Positions 32,101 through 43,148 of a stretch of DNA of 64,000 bases are shown piece by piece. The notes beneath the pieces are model-generated. The model did no database searches, had not been told where the DNA came from, and was given only the letters and a program-made list of their open reading frames with translations. The stretch is from Norana najaformis (taxonomy: Eukaryota > Annelida > Clitellata > Crassiclitellata > Hormogastridae), in the NCBI GenBank assembly GCA_964023275.1, contig OZ029915.1:33335989-33399988 (forward strand), in the 5' to 3' direction. Numbering within the stretch: position 1 is the first letter of the stretch; each line of letters begins with the position of its first letter. The position numbers and the translations under genes were made by a program.

Positions 32101-34602
32101 TTTGTTCAGTTCCTGCTTCAGCGATTTTATATGACTACAAGTAGACAGATGTTTTCACACTTTTTAAAAACATTTCCTTGCTGAACACTCTACAAAGGTT
32201 TTCTCTTAAATTGCATCAACTCGAATATTGAACCTGTATCTCATTCATCTACACCTTTATGATTCTCCGGTCTGGCTCATCGGTCCTGCAGTATACGCCT
32301 TTCACTCACTTCGACTTCTGTTCACCCTCATACCCCTATCTGTTTAGCCTTCTCACATCTTTAGCCACACTTTCATTCCTTCCAGAACCTTCTCCTTCAA
32401 GCTACGTTCACGATGTTCACTAGTATACGTAACTTGGAAACACCTGCTTGTGACATATCCCTATAATTTGTTTGTGACAGTCTATGTCCTAAGAACAACT
32501 AATTCGCTCTGAGAATCCCGTTCACTCCTTACAATTAATTTCAGACTTTTTCAGTGGCACATCATGGTATCCTATTCCTTTCTGCTTTCTTAATGTTGTT
32601 GGCTGATTCCAAAAGGTTGGCACTATTCTGTCCATGTCATCTGGTTGCATCAAAATCGATAATGATACGAGGACAAAGGCAACATGAGCAGTAATCGGCA
32701 GGCAAGTCCTAGCAGTTGCTGGCCTCCGTAAGGACCATCGAAATGATATTTGGCGCATTGTTACTGTGGCGCTATAGGAATTTCAGCATAGATCTTCACT
32801 TGCTAAACCTATCGGTATCCTCTTAATTTTGTTTTATATAATAAAAGGGAATGTCAGCGAAGAAAATAAGGAATATAATGCCAAGGTTTTTGAATATTCA
32901 ACCCTTTCCAAAAAAGCAATATGTAAATATAACCTGTGCAAAAATTGTAAGATTTGTTAACGATTTTCAAACGAAACGGCAGTATTCTTGCGATCTGCTG
33001 TAGCCCTACTTACTCGCTAATTACTTGATAGGAGCTGCGTTCTTCTACACCAGAAGCCTGACAACACATCAACACATCATAGTTGGTCACAGATTGAATG
33101 TAGACGATGTCAACAAGATCTATCAGAACTGAGCGTGTAATTTACAATTACATGCTATGTTGCATAGTCTGTTATAATTTTGGTAATATTAGAAACGTTT
33201 CATTGAATATGTAGCCTATCTATATCTGTTCTTGTAAATGTAGATGCGGGCCTATATTACAATCATACAGTATATACAAGTTTTATCATTTTGCCTGTGT
33301 TCCAAACTACCTTAGACTCGGATTCCTTTGTTACAGCTCCCATTTACAAACTGTAAATGGCTTTAACTGAGACATGGTTAAAGTCCGCTACATTGGATAC
33401 TGTATTTGTTTCATATCGAAATAATTCGATTCATACCTAAATACAGGCCTGTCGAAGAGAGCGATGGTTAGCCATTCTAATTAAGAAAGACGTGTAGTAT
33501 AAAACTCTGGACTTGGAACAAACTTCATTAAACACGTTACCTAGTATACGAACGTGTGTTTGTAAATGTTCCGAAGGACCGGAAAAGCACATTCCGCATA
33601 ATTTACCGTCCAACATGATACTTTTTAAAACTGAAATGAAGCACTAACTGCCTGTCAATTACGGGCAAAACGTTTTATAGCTTGGACTTTAATGATTAAA
33701 ACCGAAGAAAATATTATCTTTACTCAGAACTCCTACAACAGTCTTTCTTCATACCATACTTAGAGCCTCGCGAATGCCTAATACTACTACTATATTACCT
33801 TAATCGACAACATCTTTAATTAGCAATTTAAATTCCTCTGACTCGTCTGTCACCAGAAGTGATGTGGTTGACCACCTGGCCAATTATTGCTAGGGCGATT
33901 TAAATCCGGTAGCTGAAACTAGTCAGACTACGCTGACCAACTGCTTATTACTACTACTATATTACATTCATTAGCATAATTATACAGGGTTCACTGATTT
34001 ACAATATAATAAGAAATTGTACATTGTAGCATTATCTGTTTTTTCATTAAGTACATTCGGGTATAAATGGCCAACCCAATAGCGAATGTTGAACTCTTGC
34101 AGAAAAATCGTACAAATTACTGGCCCCTATTTAAGATATTTGAAAGATCACTGTGACACAATCAATCCAATTTCCTTAGTTACCGAAACACATTTACTAA
34201 AATCAAATCCAAAAAACTGACCATTTTCGTTCCAAGCAACGGAACTACAGTACAATGTCTCTAAATTTTAGTACTAAGTCATATACAAGACTTTCTGATC
34301 GACTCTGAACGACTCATCGGCCTATGTAACTTGACTTATGATAAGTTTAGATGATAATATCGCGTCGGCAATCTCATTGCTTGCAGATCTCTTGACCTCT
34401 CGCAGTCCGCAATAATAGCCACACATTGTACGCACAACAAACACTGAACACATGTTAAATGTTTGCACGCTAGGGCGTACAGGCTGTGCTTGTATCATTT
34501 CCGATTTGTGATTGGTTATCAGAAACGTCATTTTACCTGCATAGCCTTGATAGAGCATGCAGGCGCCAGTTTGGGCGTAGCACTTATGACCAAAGATCGC
34601 AT
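25288..34602 (-). CDS. Gene B, unit 1: coiled-coil + Cys-rich domain protein
   Basis: Exons 5' to 3' on the minus strand: proposed 34537-34602 (ATG, in-frame TGA upstream), then 33014-33057, 32069-32134, 31474-31642, 30211-30373, 26737-26968, 26246-26357 and 25288-25578. All phases agree; 1,143 nt, 380 aa. Layout: short N-terminus; coiled coil at about 37-115; ELIVDHNPVEIPEVSFDYTI domain (116-169); Pro/Ser/Lys linker with PKRKKKE, possible nuclear signal; and a Cys-rich domain: CRNCRKPRCVY, YHCG, CYHCG, CQGCKAQGIKPR. The coil recalls RBCC/TRIM proteins; no RING or B-box was found, so they may be absent or in missed exons. I recall similar Cys-rich domains in many invertebrate gene models but cannot name the family. 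No function is claimed. Confidence 0.6.
25718..25790 (+). repeat. tRNA-Asp(GTC)-like sequence, degenerate
   Basis: Box A TAGTCTAGTGG, an anticodon-like loop TTGTCAA, and box B GGGTTCAAATC are properly spaced. The acceptor stem halves do not pair, so it is a tRNA pseudogene or SINE head. Duplicated at 54,883. Confidence 0.6.
26124..26188. repeat. (GTA)n microsatellite
   Basis: About 20 GTA/TAG units; contracted to five or six in unit 2 (near 55,293). Confidence 0.95.
26246..26357 (-). CDS. Gene B unit 1, exon 7: RCVYSGKKLTKDD...YHCGANLF
   Basis: Acceptor GGCTAG, donor CAG|GTAAGT. Middle of the Cys-rich domain. The first codon is split so that RKPR-CVYS is restored across the intron. Confidence 0.7.
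26395..26580. repeat. (ATC)n-rich simple repeat
   Basis: Interrupted ATC/GTC units inside a gene B intron. They create an Ile/Val-rich open frame on the plus strand that I do not regard as a gene. Confidence 0.9.
26737..26968 (-). CDS. Gene B unit 1, exon 6: basic linker with 22-aa duplication, plus CRNCRKPR
   Basis: Acceptor CTTTGTAG, donor AG|GTGATT. Encodes two identical copies of SPSPHQSNKATPKRKKKE-AAEA, then TETPSHPSPSTPKMTIHTLR and DFIRCRNCRKPR. The DNA is an exact 66-bp tandem duplication (26,833-26,898 and 26,899-26,964). Unit 2 has one copy. Confidence 0.7.
27000..28430. other. Gene B intron with SINE, no exon seen
   Basis: A GGTAAA-type repetitive stretch near 27,120-27,190 (GGTAAATGTCC, ACCGGTAAACC, ACGGTAAATTG) and a tRNA-derived SINE at 27,715-27,945. 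Several open frames of 70-96 codons show no coding features. Confidence 0.5.
27715..27945 (-). repeat. tRNA-Asp-like SINE
   Basis: On the minus strand GTGAGCGATAGACTAGTGC is followed by GACTGTCAACC (GTC anticodon position) and GGGGGTTCAATCCCC (box B), then a body running to about 27,715. Duplicated at 56,770-57,000. Confidence 0.7.
28467..28564 (+). CDS. Candidate plus-strand exon inside gene B intron
   Basis: Acceptor ACTGTAG, donor CAG|GTCAGT. Open block (A)DTSEADDLEGKEKANPPKTT-AKIKLVKQYGQQ. The phase fits 22,292-22,481 before and 28,765-28,884 after. About seven of 33 residues differ in unit 2, which argues against strong constraint. Confidence 0.2.
28745..28884 (+). other. Hairpin-repeat copy overlapping an open plus-strand block
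   Basis: 28,745-28,800 is a degenerate hairpin repeat. From 28,765 an open block reads KTFSEALQHKKLLMNRNWLS, continues YVSKYELGKNLKGLLRKQVK and ends at a clean GTAAGT. It is identical in unit 2 at the nucleotide level. It is either an exonised repeat, a real exon of a plus-strand gene, or repeat sequence only. Confidence 0.3.
28885..30210. other. Gene B intron, nothing recognised
   Basis: No exon, tRNA or repeat identified with confidence; (CTTA)n near 28,980. Confidence 0.5.
30211..30373 (-). CDS. Gene B unit 1, exon 5: ELIVDHNPVEIP domain
   Basis: Acceptor TCTACAG, donor C|GTAAGT. Encodes ELIVDHNPVEIPEVSFDYTI-NIENASRAIALIKLP...FPKQDIKAE. Alternating hydrophobics suggest beta strands. Confidence 0.65.
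31474..31642 (-). CDS. Gene B unit 1, exon 4: coiled coil
   Basis: Acceptor ATTTTAG, donor GAG|GTTAAA. Encodes RVIAKDDIYGKYDSLVSAIK...LDDLYEEQKRKLEEARQKVI...KTKAE, alignable without gaps to gene A KDIAISDVSEKCESL over most of its length. One codon shorter than in unit 2 and gene A. Confidence 0.65.
32069..32134 (-). CDS. Gene B unit 1, exon 3: coiled coil (66 nt)
   Basis: Acceptor ACTTGTAG, donor CT|GTAAGT. Encodes HIKSLKQELNKLDDKKKELD-KL. Confidence 0.65.
33014..33057 (-). CDS. Gene B unit 1, exon 2 (44 nt)
   Basis: Acceptor GTTGTCAG, donor GA|GTAAGT. Encodes ASGVEERSSYQVIS(D). The frame stays open upstream (VDIVYIQSVTNYDVLMCCQ), so a longer exon is possible. Confidence 0.45.
33058..34536. 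other. Gene B intron, unit 1
   Basis: TACTACTAC-type repeats near 33,780 and 33,950. Contains at 33,531-33,576 the sequence copied at the unit junction. No exon seen. Confidence 0.5.
34537..34602 (-). CDS. Gene B unit 1, proposed first coding exon
   Basis: ATG with in-frame TGA seven codons upstream; 22 codons MRSLVISATPKLAPACSIKA-MQ, donor CAG|GTAAAA, phase 0, compatible with the 44-nt exon. In unit 2 one residue differs (T9K) and the donor is GTAATA. Choice by phase only. Confidence 0.35.
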
Positions 34603-34787
34603 TTTGAGGCAATGTCAAAATTGTGTAATATAGGTCTAACATAAATCATAGTCAGACACCTTGAAGTCTTTACATATATATATAGCATTTAATAACCAGA
34701 AATTATACAGGCCGTTTTTTGTTGTAGCTCTAGTCTTAGATATAAGTGTGTCCTTTAAATTAATCAGTTTTACCACTGCCTGTCTCT

Positions 34788-34980
34788 AGTCGATGTGGAA
34801 TGTGCGATTTATGATGGATGCAAAATAAAAATGCATTCTGAACTGAATCAAGTGGAACAGCGCGGATGTGCAATAGAAAATGTTTTACATGGAATGAGAG
34901 ACCAATTCACAAGAGGGCAGTATCTGTGTGTAGGCCAACTTGAATCCAAGATAACAGCAGCGAAATATTTCAGCAACTAA
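34788..34980 (+). CDS. Open block divergent from gene B, unknown
   Basis: After a good acceptor CTGTCTCTAG an open frame of about 63 codons reads DVECAIYDGCKIKMHSELNQ...RGQYLCVGQLESKITAAKYF and stops. It looks more protein-like than its surroundings. No homology recognised; the unit 2 copy runs off the window. Confidence 0.2.
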
Positions 34981-36865
34981 GCAGGAATACACTTCCAGCA
35001 ACAATACTAACTGTTTTCTTCGCTTCAAGCCGAATGACCATTTTAGGACTGTCGCCAGTGATTCCGAAGCATGTGAACTGTTGTGGATTCTCCAAGCATA
35101 TTGCCTCTGCAAGTGCGTATGCATCTTAATATCAATATAGCGCCTTTCGATTCCATCTCAAAACTCACAGTCTGTCTGTCTGTCTGCCTGTCTGTCTTTC
35201 CCTTGTCCCGTCTTCTGACTGCTTATGCATGCGTTTAGATCAGCCACTGACTAACACATGAGATTACGCCTATACTTTTTATTTTGAATCATCAGTATGT
35301 TAGCTCAATGATTCTTAAACTTTTTCAGCTACGGACCGGCACTAACTTTATGATGGCGGACCACCCATGGCAAACACGGAGCTGTGAAATATATTATACT
35401 AGCAAGTCTATTATCCAAATTTTTTTAAATTAAACAATTCAATTGACCACTGAATTCAATTAAAATACGTTTAGAAATTATTAATTTTCGCGAATTATTT
35501 CGTATGTTATTAAATTTGAAGAGAACTTGCGGACCGGTGACCAAAGCCCTGCAGACAGGCGTGGTCCAAGACGACCACTGTAAGAACCATTGGTTTAGAT
35601 CATTTTATAAGCTTACCGTCTAATACTCGGATCTACCAGTCGGTCGGCGCAGGCATGGGCGTCCTCATGACGGTGGATCAGATGGATCATTCGCAAACTT
35701 GGGGAAAGAGGTCTTTTGCCCCCACCGCACTGCTGACCCTAAAGACTTCAATTTTGGCTTGCAAAAATAACGTCCTAACCCTTTAGTATACAAGTACATC
35801 AACGAAGCCATTTTGATTGTAACTGCCACTTCATAAAGCTGCCAATAAGCCTAATAAAGCAACTCCATATCCATACACAAAAGGGGGCCATCGTAGGTCA
35901 TGGCCTGTCACAAGTCCTTTCGCGCCCATGAATGTTACAACTTTAAGAAAGGCCTTTAGATTTTAACCTGCCACTTTTTAGACTAGCATTGAGCATGTCT
36001 AAGTACAGACTTTATTGAAGATATCTATATATCGATATAAAATTATATGCATCTATGGCCTGAAAAGGTTCGCCACAAGGGGCCAGAAGAAGCCCAGTGG
36101 TTCCATGCTGAAGCCTGAAGAGGCCAATAGTCCTTGCACCTCGTTTTAGATTTTATTTGAGATGCTGACAGATAATATAATTATAACCTTGAGTACACAA
36201 ATAGTGTCAAGAACATCTAAAAAAACAAGAGGTTAGAGGGCAAAGGCGGAACTGAGATCTTTATGCATCTTTATAGGAACTTTAATTTGGATTCGAAATA
36301 TATAGTCTTAAGAAAATGGGCCACATGCTTCCACTCGAAAACCAGGCGAGAACTAGAAATCCTTTTGAACCCCACATTTGCCTCTTCTGTATTTAGTTGT
36401 CTTAATTTTTGTTACAGACGTGGTTAACTGTCACGTGATTAATTGTCGGTGATGAAGTGTCGCTTGATTAAATGCCACCAAACCCCTTTTACCACATCCA
36501 TGTACGAGTACGAGAGTCGCTACCAATAAGCAGTACACTTCAACCTTCACTTATATAGGTTTATTACCAACCAAAACTCAACCAAACTCTGGCTATACAT
36601 GCATGTCTGCCTGTATTTGTTTGCGTCTCCTTGAACGTTAGTGGCACTCTATGTGTAAATGACGTGAGTTTGTGTGTGTGTGTGTCATTGTCGCTGTATG
36701 TTTGTGGTTTCGTCTATGTGTGTCACTGACCTTGTGCATCATGCGGGTTAACAGACAAGTCGAGTCCACTTGATGTGCATTCAGTGAGGAACGTGATGAG
36801 CGAGAGTGAAGACATCATTCACATCAACGTGGGATCAACACAGCGCACCTAGGAGTCTGACGGTC
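34981..36865. other. Spacer between the units
   Basis: Contains (GTCT)n at about 35,169, a hAT-like MITE at 35,306-35,592 and (GT)n at about 36,670. No gene seen. Confidence 0.55.
35306..35592. mobile_element. hAT-type MITE, 287 bp
   Basis: Imperfect terminal inverted repeats: CAATGATTCTTAAACTTTTT at the left and the complement of GTAAGAACCATTG at the right (compare the CAGTGGTTCT ends of hAT/Charlie elements). A second inner match is ACGGACCGG / GGACCGGTGACC. No coding capacity. Flanks TGTTAGCT / GTTTAGAT may be a decayed 8-bp target duplication. Confidence 0.65.
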
Positions 36866-36911
36866 AACACGTTACCTAGTATACAAACGTGTGTTTGTAA
36901 ATGTTCCGAAG
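36866..36911. other. 46-bp copied segment at the duplication junction
   Basis: AACACGTTACCTAGTATAC... through TTCCGAAG is a copy, with one mismatch, of 33,531-33,576 inside unit 1, and directly abuts the first base of unit 2. Confidence 0.9.
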
Positions 36912-37836
36912 CTTAAAATGTAGACAAAACAAAATGTCATATCTGTTTTGCAGAAAACAGTCACGAAAGCGACAGCAATAGTTTCTGCACAGAAACGCAG
37001 GTCATTTTCAGGCCCAGGAAATATATGACTACATCGTCTTGACATTTACAACACAGACAAAATAATCTGGAAAACGACAAAACAACAAAACGACATGAAC
37101 CACACGGACGCTTTCAAATATGGAGTAGTAATTACGAGGATAAACCACGACAAAGACGATGACGATGATGACGACGACGTTGATGATAACGACGATGGCG
37201 ACGACTTGCAAAGCTCAGTATAGACTGTTGGAATGTTTTACCGTGTCATCTCATGTGTGAGTCATGCGAATAAATATAGGCCTGCTCGAATCATTCTGCA
37301 TGCGAGGATTAATTAGCATTGCCTCCTACAGTGGCAGTTCAGCCTTATGCAAATCCCGGCCCTCTGTTAACTCAAGTAATCGACTGACAACAGGCCGATT
37401 CAACAACGATGCAAGATAAATAAAGTCTGGTTTCTGTAATTAATCCCTAGTTCAGGTAAAATACACTTGAATTTTAAAACACACGCAACGTGGCACAAAA
37501 TTCTAACGTACCTGTTAAAGAATAGCTTGGCTTACTGGAAGACTCATTCTTCAAACTTATTATGATACTTACCTATATAATTACTCACTCAAATGATTGC
37601 ACAGTTAATTACTTATTTAATGATAAATAATGGGCCACTTAAATATTTATATGACAACCATATACTGAATTGATTAAACATATAGCAAAATAATTCAGTA
37701 CCGAGTGTTGCTAAAACTGATATATATGTAAAGAAAACAAGTGTTGTTGAATGTAATGAGTGGCTCCGTTAAAAGAACAATTTAATGCGAGGTTGAAATG
37801 ACTGTCTTATCTTAGATGTATAATACGTGTGCTGTC
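36912..37836. other. Intergenic start of unit 2
   Basis: Counterpart of 10,325-11,206; GATGATGAC repeat near 37,155. No gene. Confidence 0.6.
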
Positions 37837-38780
37837 TTATCTGACCGTTAAAACGGGCTTTGACCTTCGACCTTCCACGGCGGCCTTAGGTCTAGCTATT
37901 GTGTGAGCAGAGAAGTTCCGAGGGCACCCGGCTTCCTTGCGTACTACTGCTATTACCCTTCGATCGATGTAGGAGGAAGAGACAAAGATGGAATCGTCGT
38001 CTTTCAAGGCCCAAGTGCCATCGTCGCTCGAATCCTCCGAACTCCATCCGTCACTTATCGCGCTCTTCAACCGGAAGTCGACCGAATCGTCTGCCAGATA
38101 TGACGTCTTAATGACGTCTTCGTCGACGGATAGCAGCTGGTGGCTGTCGTTGCTTTGGCACAGTGAGTCTTCTGCACTGTCGTGGTGGATTTTGCGAATG
38201 TTTGCCCGAAGACAACGAGCTACCCAATGTTGCGTGACAGAGTGTCTTCTCTGCATCGTCGACTCTCTCTCCTTGTCATCCTCTTCCACTTCGACGGCTA
38301 CTGTCATCCGACGGTCGTCGTGGCATCTTGACAGAGTGCAGCTGATGCGACCGTTCAGTTCGAACTAGCGCCACCGGCTCTGACGACAGGCTCTGGTACC
38401 CGTCGGATTGAGCTAGTGTCAACGTCCTCTGGATCGGAGAGGCCACGTCGAAAGGCACCATGTGACACCGCCGTCTCCATGGGACGGTCTGTTGAGACTG
38501 TTGTAATCCCGAATGGGTGACTTGTAACAAAAACATTTCCTTCTCCTCCGTCTGCAGTGGAATTAAGCGGTGACACTTCGATGCACCTGACTGACGATTG
38601 CTGTCTTTCGAACTTTTTCGTCTCTTCCGCAAGCGTTCGTTTTTCAGTACCAACATCAGCCTGTATCACGTCCACAAGACTTGATGCCATGGTTTCTTTG
38701 GATGTCCTAAGATTAGTTTCGACATTCAATCGCTTACTACTTATCGTACCCATAGCAGCAACAGACACGCAGGAACCCAT
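37837..38780 (-). pseudogene. MGSC ORF, unit 2, frameshifted
   Basis: Starts MGSCVSVAAMG at 38,780. One C/G pair missing at about 38,359 (plus GTTCAGTTCG against GTTCAGCTTCG in unit 1) breaks the frame after about 140 codons. The 3' part remains open in the other frame to 37,837. A 12-bp in-frame deletion near 38,495 also removes four residues. The rest is well preserved, so the break is recent. Confidence 0.75.
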
Positions 38781-40430
38781 TTCTGCAGAAAACTCCTAGT
38801 ACCGACCGACCGACCGACTGACCGAGAACGCTTGTCTCACTCACTCAAAGTACGATACAGTCCAGCAGACCAATATAATCCACGAGCTGCGACAGCCAGT
38901 TACCGACACACAGTCTATTTGCCTCTGCGCTCAGTCATCTTCGCTACTATAGCCTGCCAGACCACGGTGTCTTTTACGCCAGCACGCCATTATATAAACG
39001 AAAGGCAGTTGAAACGAATTATGGGAAGGTTATATATTAGGCATGTATACACATAATATATAAGTATGTATCATATGTGTATGCCCAGCTATTGTTTAGC
39101 TAATGACATTTGTGTTTCGAAACAGTGTTCGAAAGCCAAAGCAGAATAGGTCAAAAGAAATCGAGCTTTCTTCGGAAAGTTTTTCTCTTTATTTGCATTC
39201 TTAGTAGCACACGTTCCTGCTTAAGGGGTTTTAGTTTCTCTTCAGCGTAATTTTAGCGCTTTATTTCCAGTGTGCAGTGTGCTGTGACGTCATTCAGGTC
39301 CGCGTGGCCCTAAGTTAAGAATTTCTGTTCTTTGGTATTTCATTTCAAAGATACGTTGGATAGCCCGAGTTTAAATTCAGTGCACTGAGTGGTCATTCCT
39401 GCGACTGTATGGGTCGTGGGTGCTTGCGCAGTGAGGTAGGTCCTATAAGGGGCTATTCAAATGAGTCGGTAGAGTGCCAATCGAAAAGTACCTAAAGTAC
39501 TTGAGAAGTATACTTGCGTCTGATTGGTTATGAAACTATTGGGTGCACAATTTAGTAAGTTTGGGTAGAATGAATGGCTGTCCTGAGTAGCACTAGACAA
39601 AAGTATCCATGAATACAATGGCACATACAAACATACGTGTAAAAACACATCCTCATCGACTTTCTTGGCCAACGCCTATACGACTTTGTATATACAGTGA
39701 GGTACATAAGGTCCAGGCTTCCACCTGATTCAACTCGCAAGAAGTCTCATTTGCGGACCTCATCTACCCCATGACGGTTCACTATACAATACTATACAAT
39801 ACAACTGAAATTTTTAATGTCTCTTTACAAAGTTCCGAAGTGCACTTGACGCCGGGTTATGTGAAGCTTTAAGAACCATAAGCAGACTGTAAGAGGTAGG
39901 TTTTAAGGTTAGAGTGAAAGAAAGCCTCAGTAGGAGAATCGCGAACTAAGGAGGTAGAGTCCCAGATGGAGGGATCAGCAACTGTGAATGAACGCAGGCC
40001 AAAGACAAGACGTGTACGAGGAACAACATATTTTCCAGCAGATGCTGACCGAAAAGAGAGGATCACCCTTTAACAGAGCTACATGGTGTAACCATGGAAG
40101 ATACTACGGTAAGGAGACCCATTATTATTTTCTGTAGGTCGTATAGGCAAATGTCACACGGGCTGTAATAATTTGATACCATTAACTGCCTGATTTTCTT
40201 TGTAATCCAATGAAATGTGATGCAATGCAATGTGTAAATTGGACAATACAATAGGCTACAATACAGTAGAATGCAATATAATATAACACAATACAGTACA
40301 ATCAAAATAATACAATACAATACAATACAACACAATTACAATGCAATCTAATAAATTACAGTACAATGCAATACAATGTAATGCAATACAATACAGTGCA
40401 ACGCCTTGCGATGTTATGAAAGCAATGCAA

Positions 40431-40550
40431 CACAACATAGGATAAGACAACATGACGTAACGTAACACAACACAGGATAAGACAACATGACGCAACGTAA
40501 CACAACACAGGATAATTCCACATGACGTAACGTAACACAACACAATGTAA
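40431..40550. repeat. 35-bp tandem array, direct units only
   Basis: Three direct units AACACAACACAGGATAAGAC plus AACATGACGYAACGT. The inverted unit of unit 1 is absent. Confidence 0.9.
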
Positions 40551-41302
40551 TACAGTTTGATATGCAGTGCAAAACACAAAGTACAATGCAGTGTAATATA
40601 GCATGGTGCAGAGCTTTGCAGCGTAACCATCCATTTATCTAGCTGCTTTGTAAAGCCTCGGAAAGAAAGGCCTTGGAACGCCTAATGTAGTTACGACATG
40701 ACACTGGTCTTGGAGTGTTGGCTTTTCTGTACTGACGCCCTTTGTCTAATTATAATTAAATTAATAGCGTCGTTAAATGGTGATCATAACCCCTTGAACG
40801 AGTATTCTTCATCAGTATGAGCCATTCACGTCGAACTTCGTCAACTAGAGGATTTGACGAGTAGGCCTTATTAAACTCACGACTTTGACCACACAAAGTG
40901 AAATAGCGACCGAGCGACTGAGCGAGTGGTAGAGGGAGGGATGGAGGGAGTGGAGTGAGAGAGCGAAGGAGGGAGGAGAAACAGAGGAACGTCATCGCCT
41001 TGTAGCTTTGTGTCTCTACCGCGTTGACACTTCATACGTTGACCACCTGAAGGAATGGATACAGTTGAAAAGCTGTCTGGCCTTGAAGCTGTCTTGAGTT
41101 CGGTATGAGAGACCTCCGCTCGCCATTGATATTTCGACATAATTTACTGGACCGCAATTCATTTATAACAATTCATATAAAACAATTTTTGATACAGGTT
41201 TAACTTTTGTCTACAGCCTGAAATTTCCGGCTTTTCTGAATGCATTTTCCATGGCAGTGGCACCAAAACCGTAGATGAAATCGTAAATGAAATCGTAGGT
41301 AC

Positions 41303-41456
41303 TCATTTATATAGCGCATCTTCGAGAAAATCCCTCGGAGGTGCTCCCGATCTGACAAAGCAAGACCACGATCACATGGTCTTCAGTCGCTGGCAAAATT
41401 GGGACAGAAAAAGGACAAGAAGCATGATAGCTGCTCCAGAATGTAATGTGAAAATG
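41303..41456 (+). repeat. Dispersed hairpin repeat with body, unit 2
   Basis: Same element as 14,812-14,965. Confidence 0.65.
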
Positions 41457-42144
41457 CTTACTACATACACTTTTACATATATACACATCTACACTTTCAC
41501 ATATAGGCCTATAGTACACATACTTGTACATATATTTGAATGTAGTCAATATCCAGGATAGATGGCCTATAGTGTATCGTTAGTCCGTGGATAAATATAA
41601 TATTAGAATGGTTTATGGGTCAACCATAAACTACGCCATGATAGAATGATCAAGTCGTTGATTTTAAGGTGTTATTCGCTGGGCGAGGATCCTTTTAACA
41701 TGCAATATCAGTAGATAATGGTCGTATTTTAGGATGCAATACTGCAAAACAGACCACAATTTATTGACCTTAATAAATAAATCTGTCAGAACTGTTATTC
41801 AAATTGAGTCTTAGGCGTCATCGTCGCTTGTTGGCTAAAACAAAACGCTTGGCTACTTGCAACTATAGGTCCATAAACAATACAGGGTTGAAAATAGTTT
41901 TCACTGATGACTCTATAACCTTGAACTTTACTGTTTCCGATGATTTTCCCCTACGGAATGAGATCCCTCGACAACCCTCGTTTAAATGGGCCACGCGCCG
42001 TTACAGGTTCCTCTCGTAATATACAAAGTCTGTCTTATAGCAGTATTTGTGGTCTACATTCAGACTCTTTTGTTTAATTATCAGAAACGGTTGGAGTATC
42101 AGACAAGCTGAACTTGGTTGGCAGCAGGGTAGCGGGTGCCGGTT

Positions 42145-43148
42145 TTCGGGAGAAGGCGTTATATTACCAAATTTGGGTTGAATTTATGGCAAACCTGCAT
42201 TCCTGTTTTTGAGATGGATGTGATTCACTAGTTGTACAGTTTGTCTATAGCAATTAATAAGCTGTTTATTAGCACGCTATCCATTGCAATCTGTTGTAGC
42301 TCTTTTTTATGACTGTATAGATACATTATATATGCCGATATATTTATGCAAGTTATGGCTTATTGAATCTATCAGTATAGTTTGTAGCATTACTAAAAGC
42401 CTGGCTCTCTCGCAATATAGTATTGTTCTGCTGTTTTTGCATGTACTTAGACCCAGGGTTACAGAGTGGTTAGAGAGTATACGTAGGTCCATATATAGTA
42501 GGTCTGGTCTTTATCTAGGAAATGAACACAAATGCGGGATAGTTTATATTCAGTTGAACTGCGTATGAACTGATGATAATATCATTTACGCGATGCAAGG
42601 TCTCGCGCTGATTCGATGCTTCGATTCTCCATTTATTATGTCTTTGTGTAGGTTTGTTTCTATGAAATGCTCCAACATGTAAATGCCTAAAAGATCCGCC
42701 TAATTGCGATGGCAATCGCTCATTTGCAGGATGCAAATCAGGCATTAACGATCACCGGTGGTTTGATAAATGACCAGTAAAAGCTCTGTGTATTGGACTT
42801 CAACTGCTAAACAAATATTTTGTGAGACTCTTGTTCGACAACCACAAAGATAAGTTCACACTTTTTACCATCTGATAGCGCAGGGTTCATTGCCATTAGA
42901 TCAATCCGATGCAGCCCCGCACTATAAGACAGTCAAAGCCTCACCTCCCATGAATAGTTGTTATGCTTGCTATGGTTTATTACAAATGCTTCGAAACGGT
43001 CTACCACTTGATCAACCAATAGACTTTCGAAAATTTGAAGGAGCTACACCGACACGAAAGACATTTCAAAAGTTCTTTAATAATATCATAAATATTTTCA
43101 GAAGTTTATTCAGTAACCATAATATGATCAGCGACAGTTTATTGCGTT
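42145..43148. other. About 1.0-kb segment present only in unit 2
   Basis: Unit 1 goes directly from GGTAGCTAGTGCAGGTTTT to ATACTTACTAG (about 15,656). Here about 1 kb lies between. No terminal inverted repeats or target duplication seen. It contains open frames of 76-94 codons, one reading FEGATPTRKTFQKFFNNIIN. Either a deletion in unit 1 or an insertion here. Confidence 0.8.

Larger units (their letters stand above)
10325..36911. repeat. Tandem segmental duplication, unit 1 (about 26.6 kb)
   Basis: The sequence from CTTAAAATGTAGACAAAAC onward reappears in the same order and orientation from 36,912. Homology can be followed to about 34,838 in unit 1, where the window ends in unit 2. The part 34,839-36,865 cannot be compared because unit 2 runs off the window. 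Divergence is a few percent plus indels. The unit carries the MGSC ORF, gene A and gene B, all on the minus strand. Confidence 0.95.

Noticed and set aside
33058-36911. RING or B-box exon upstream of gene B
   Set aside because: I looked for the Cys/His spacing on the minus strand and found none; TRIM identity is therefore not claimed.
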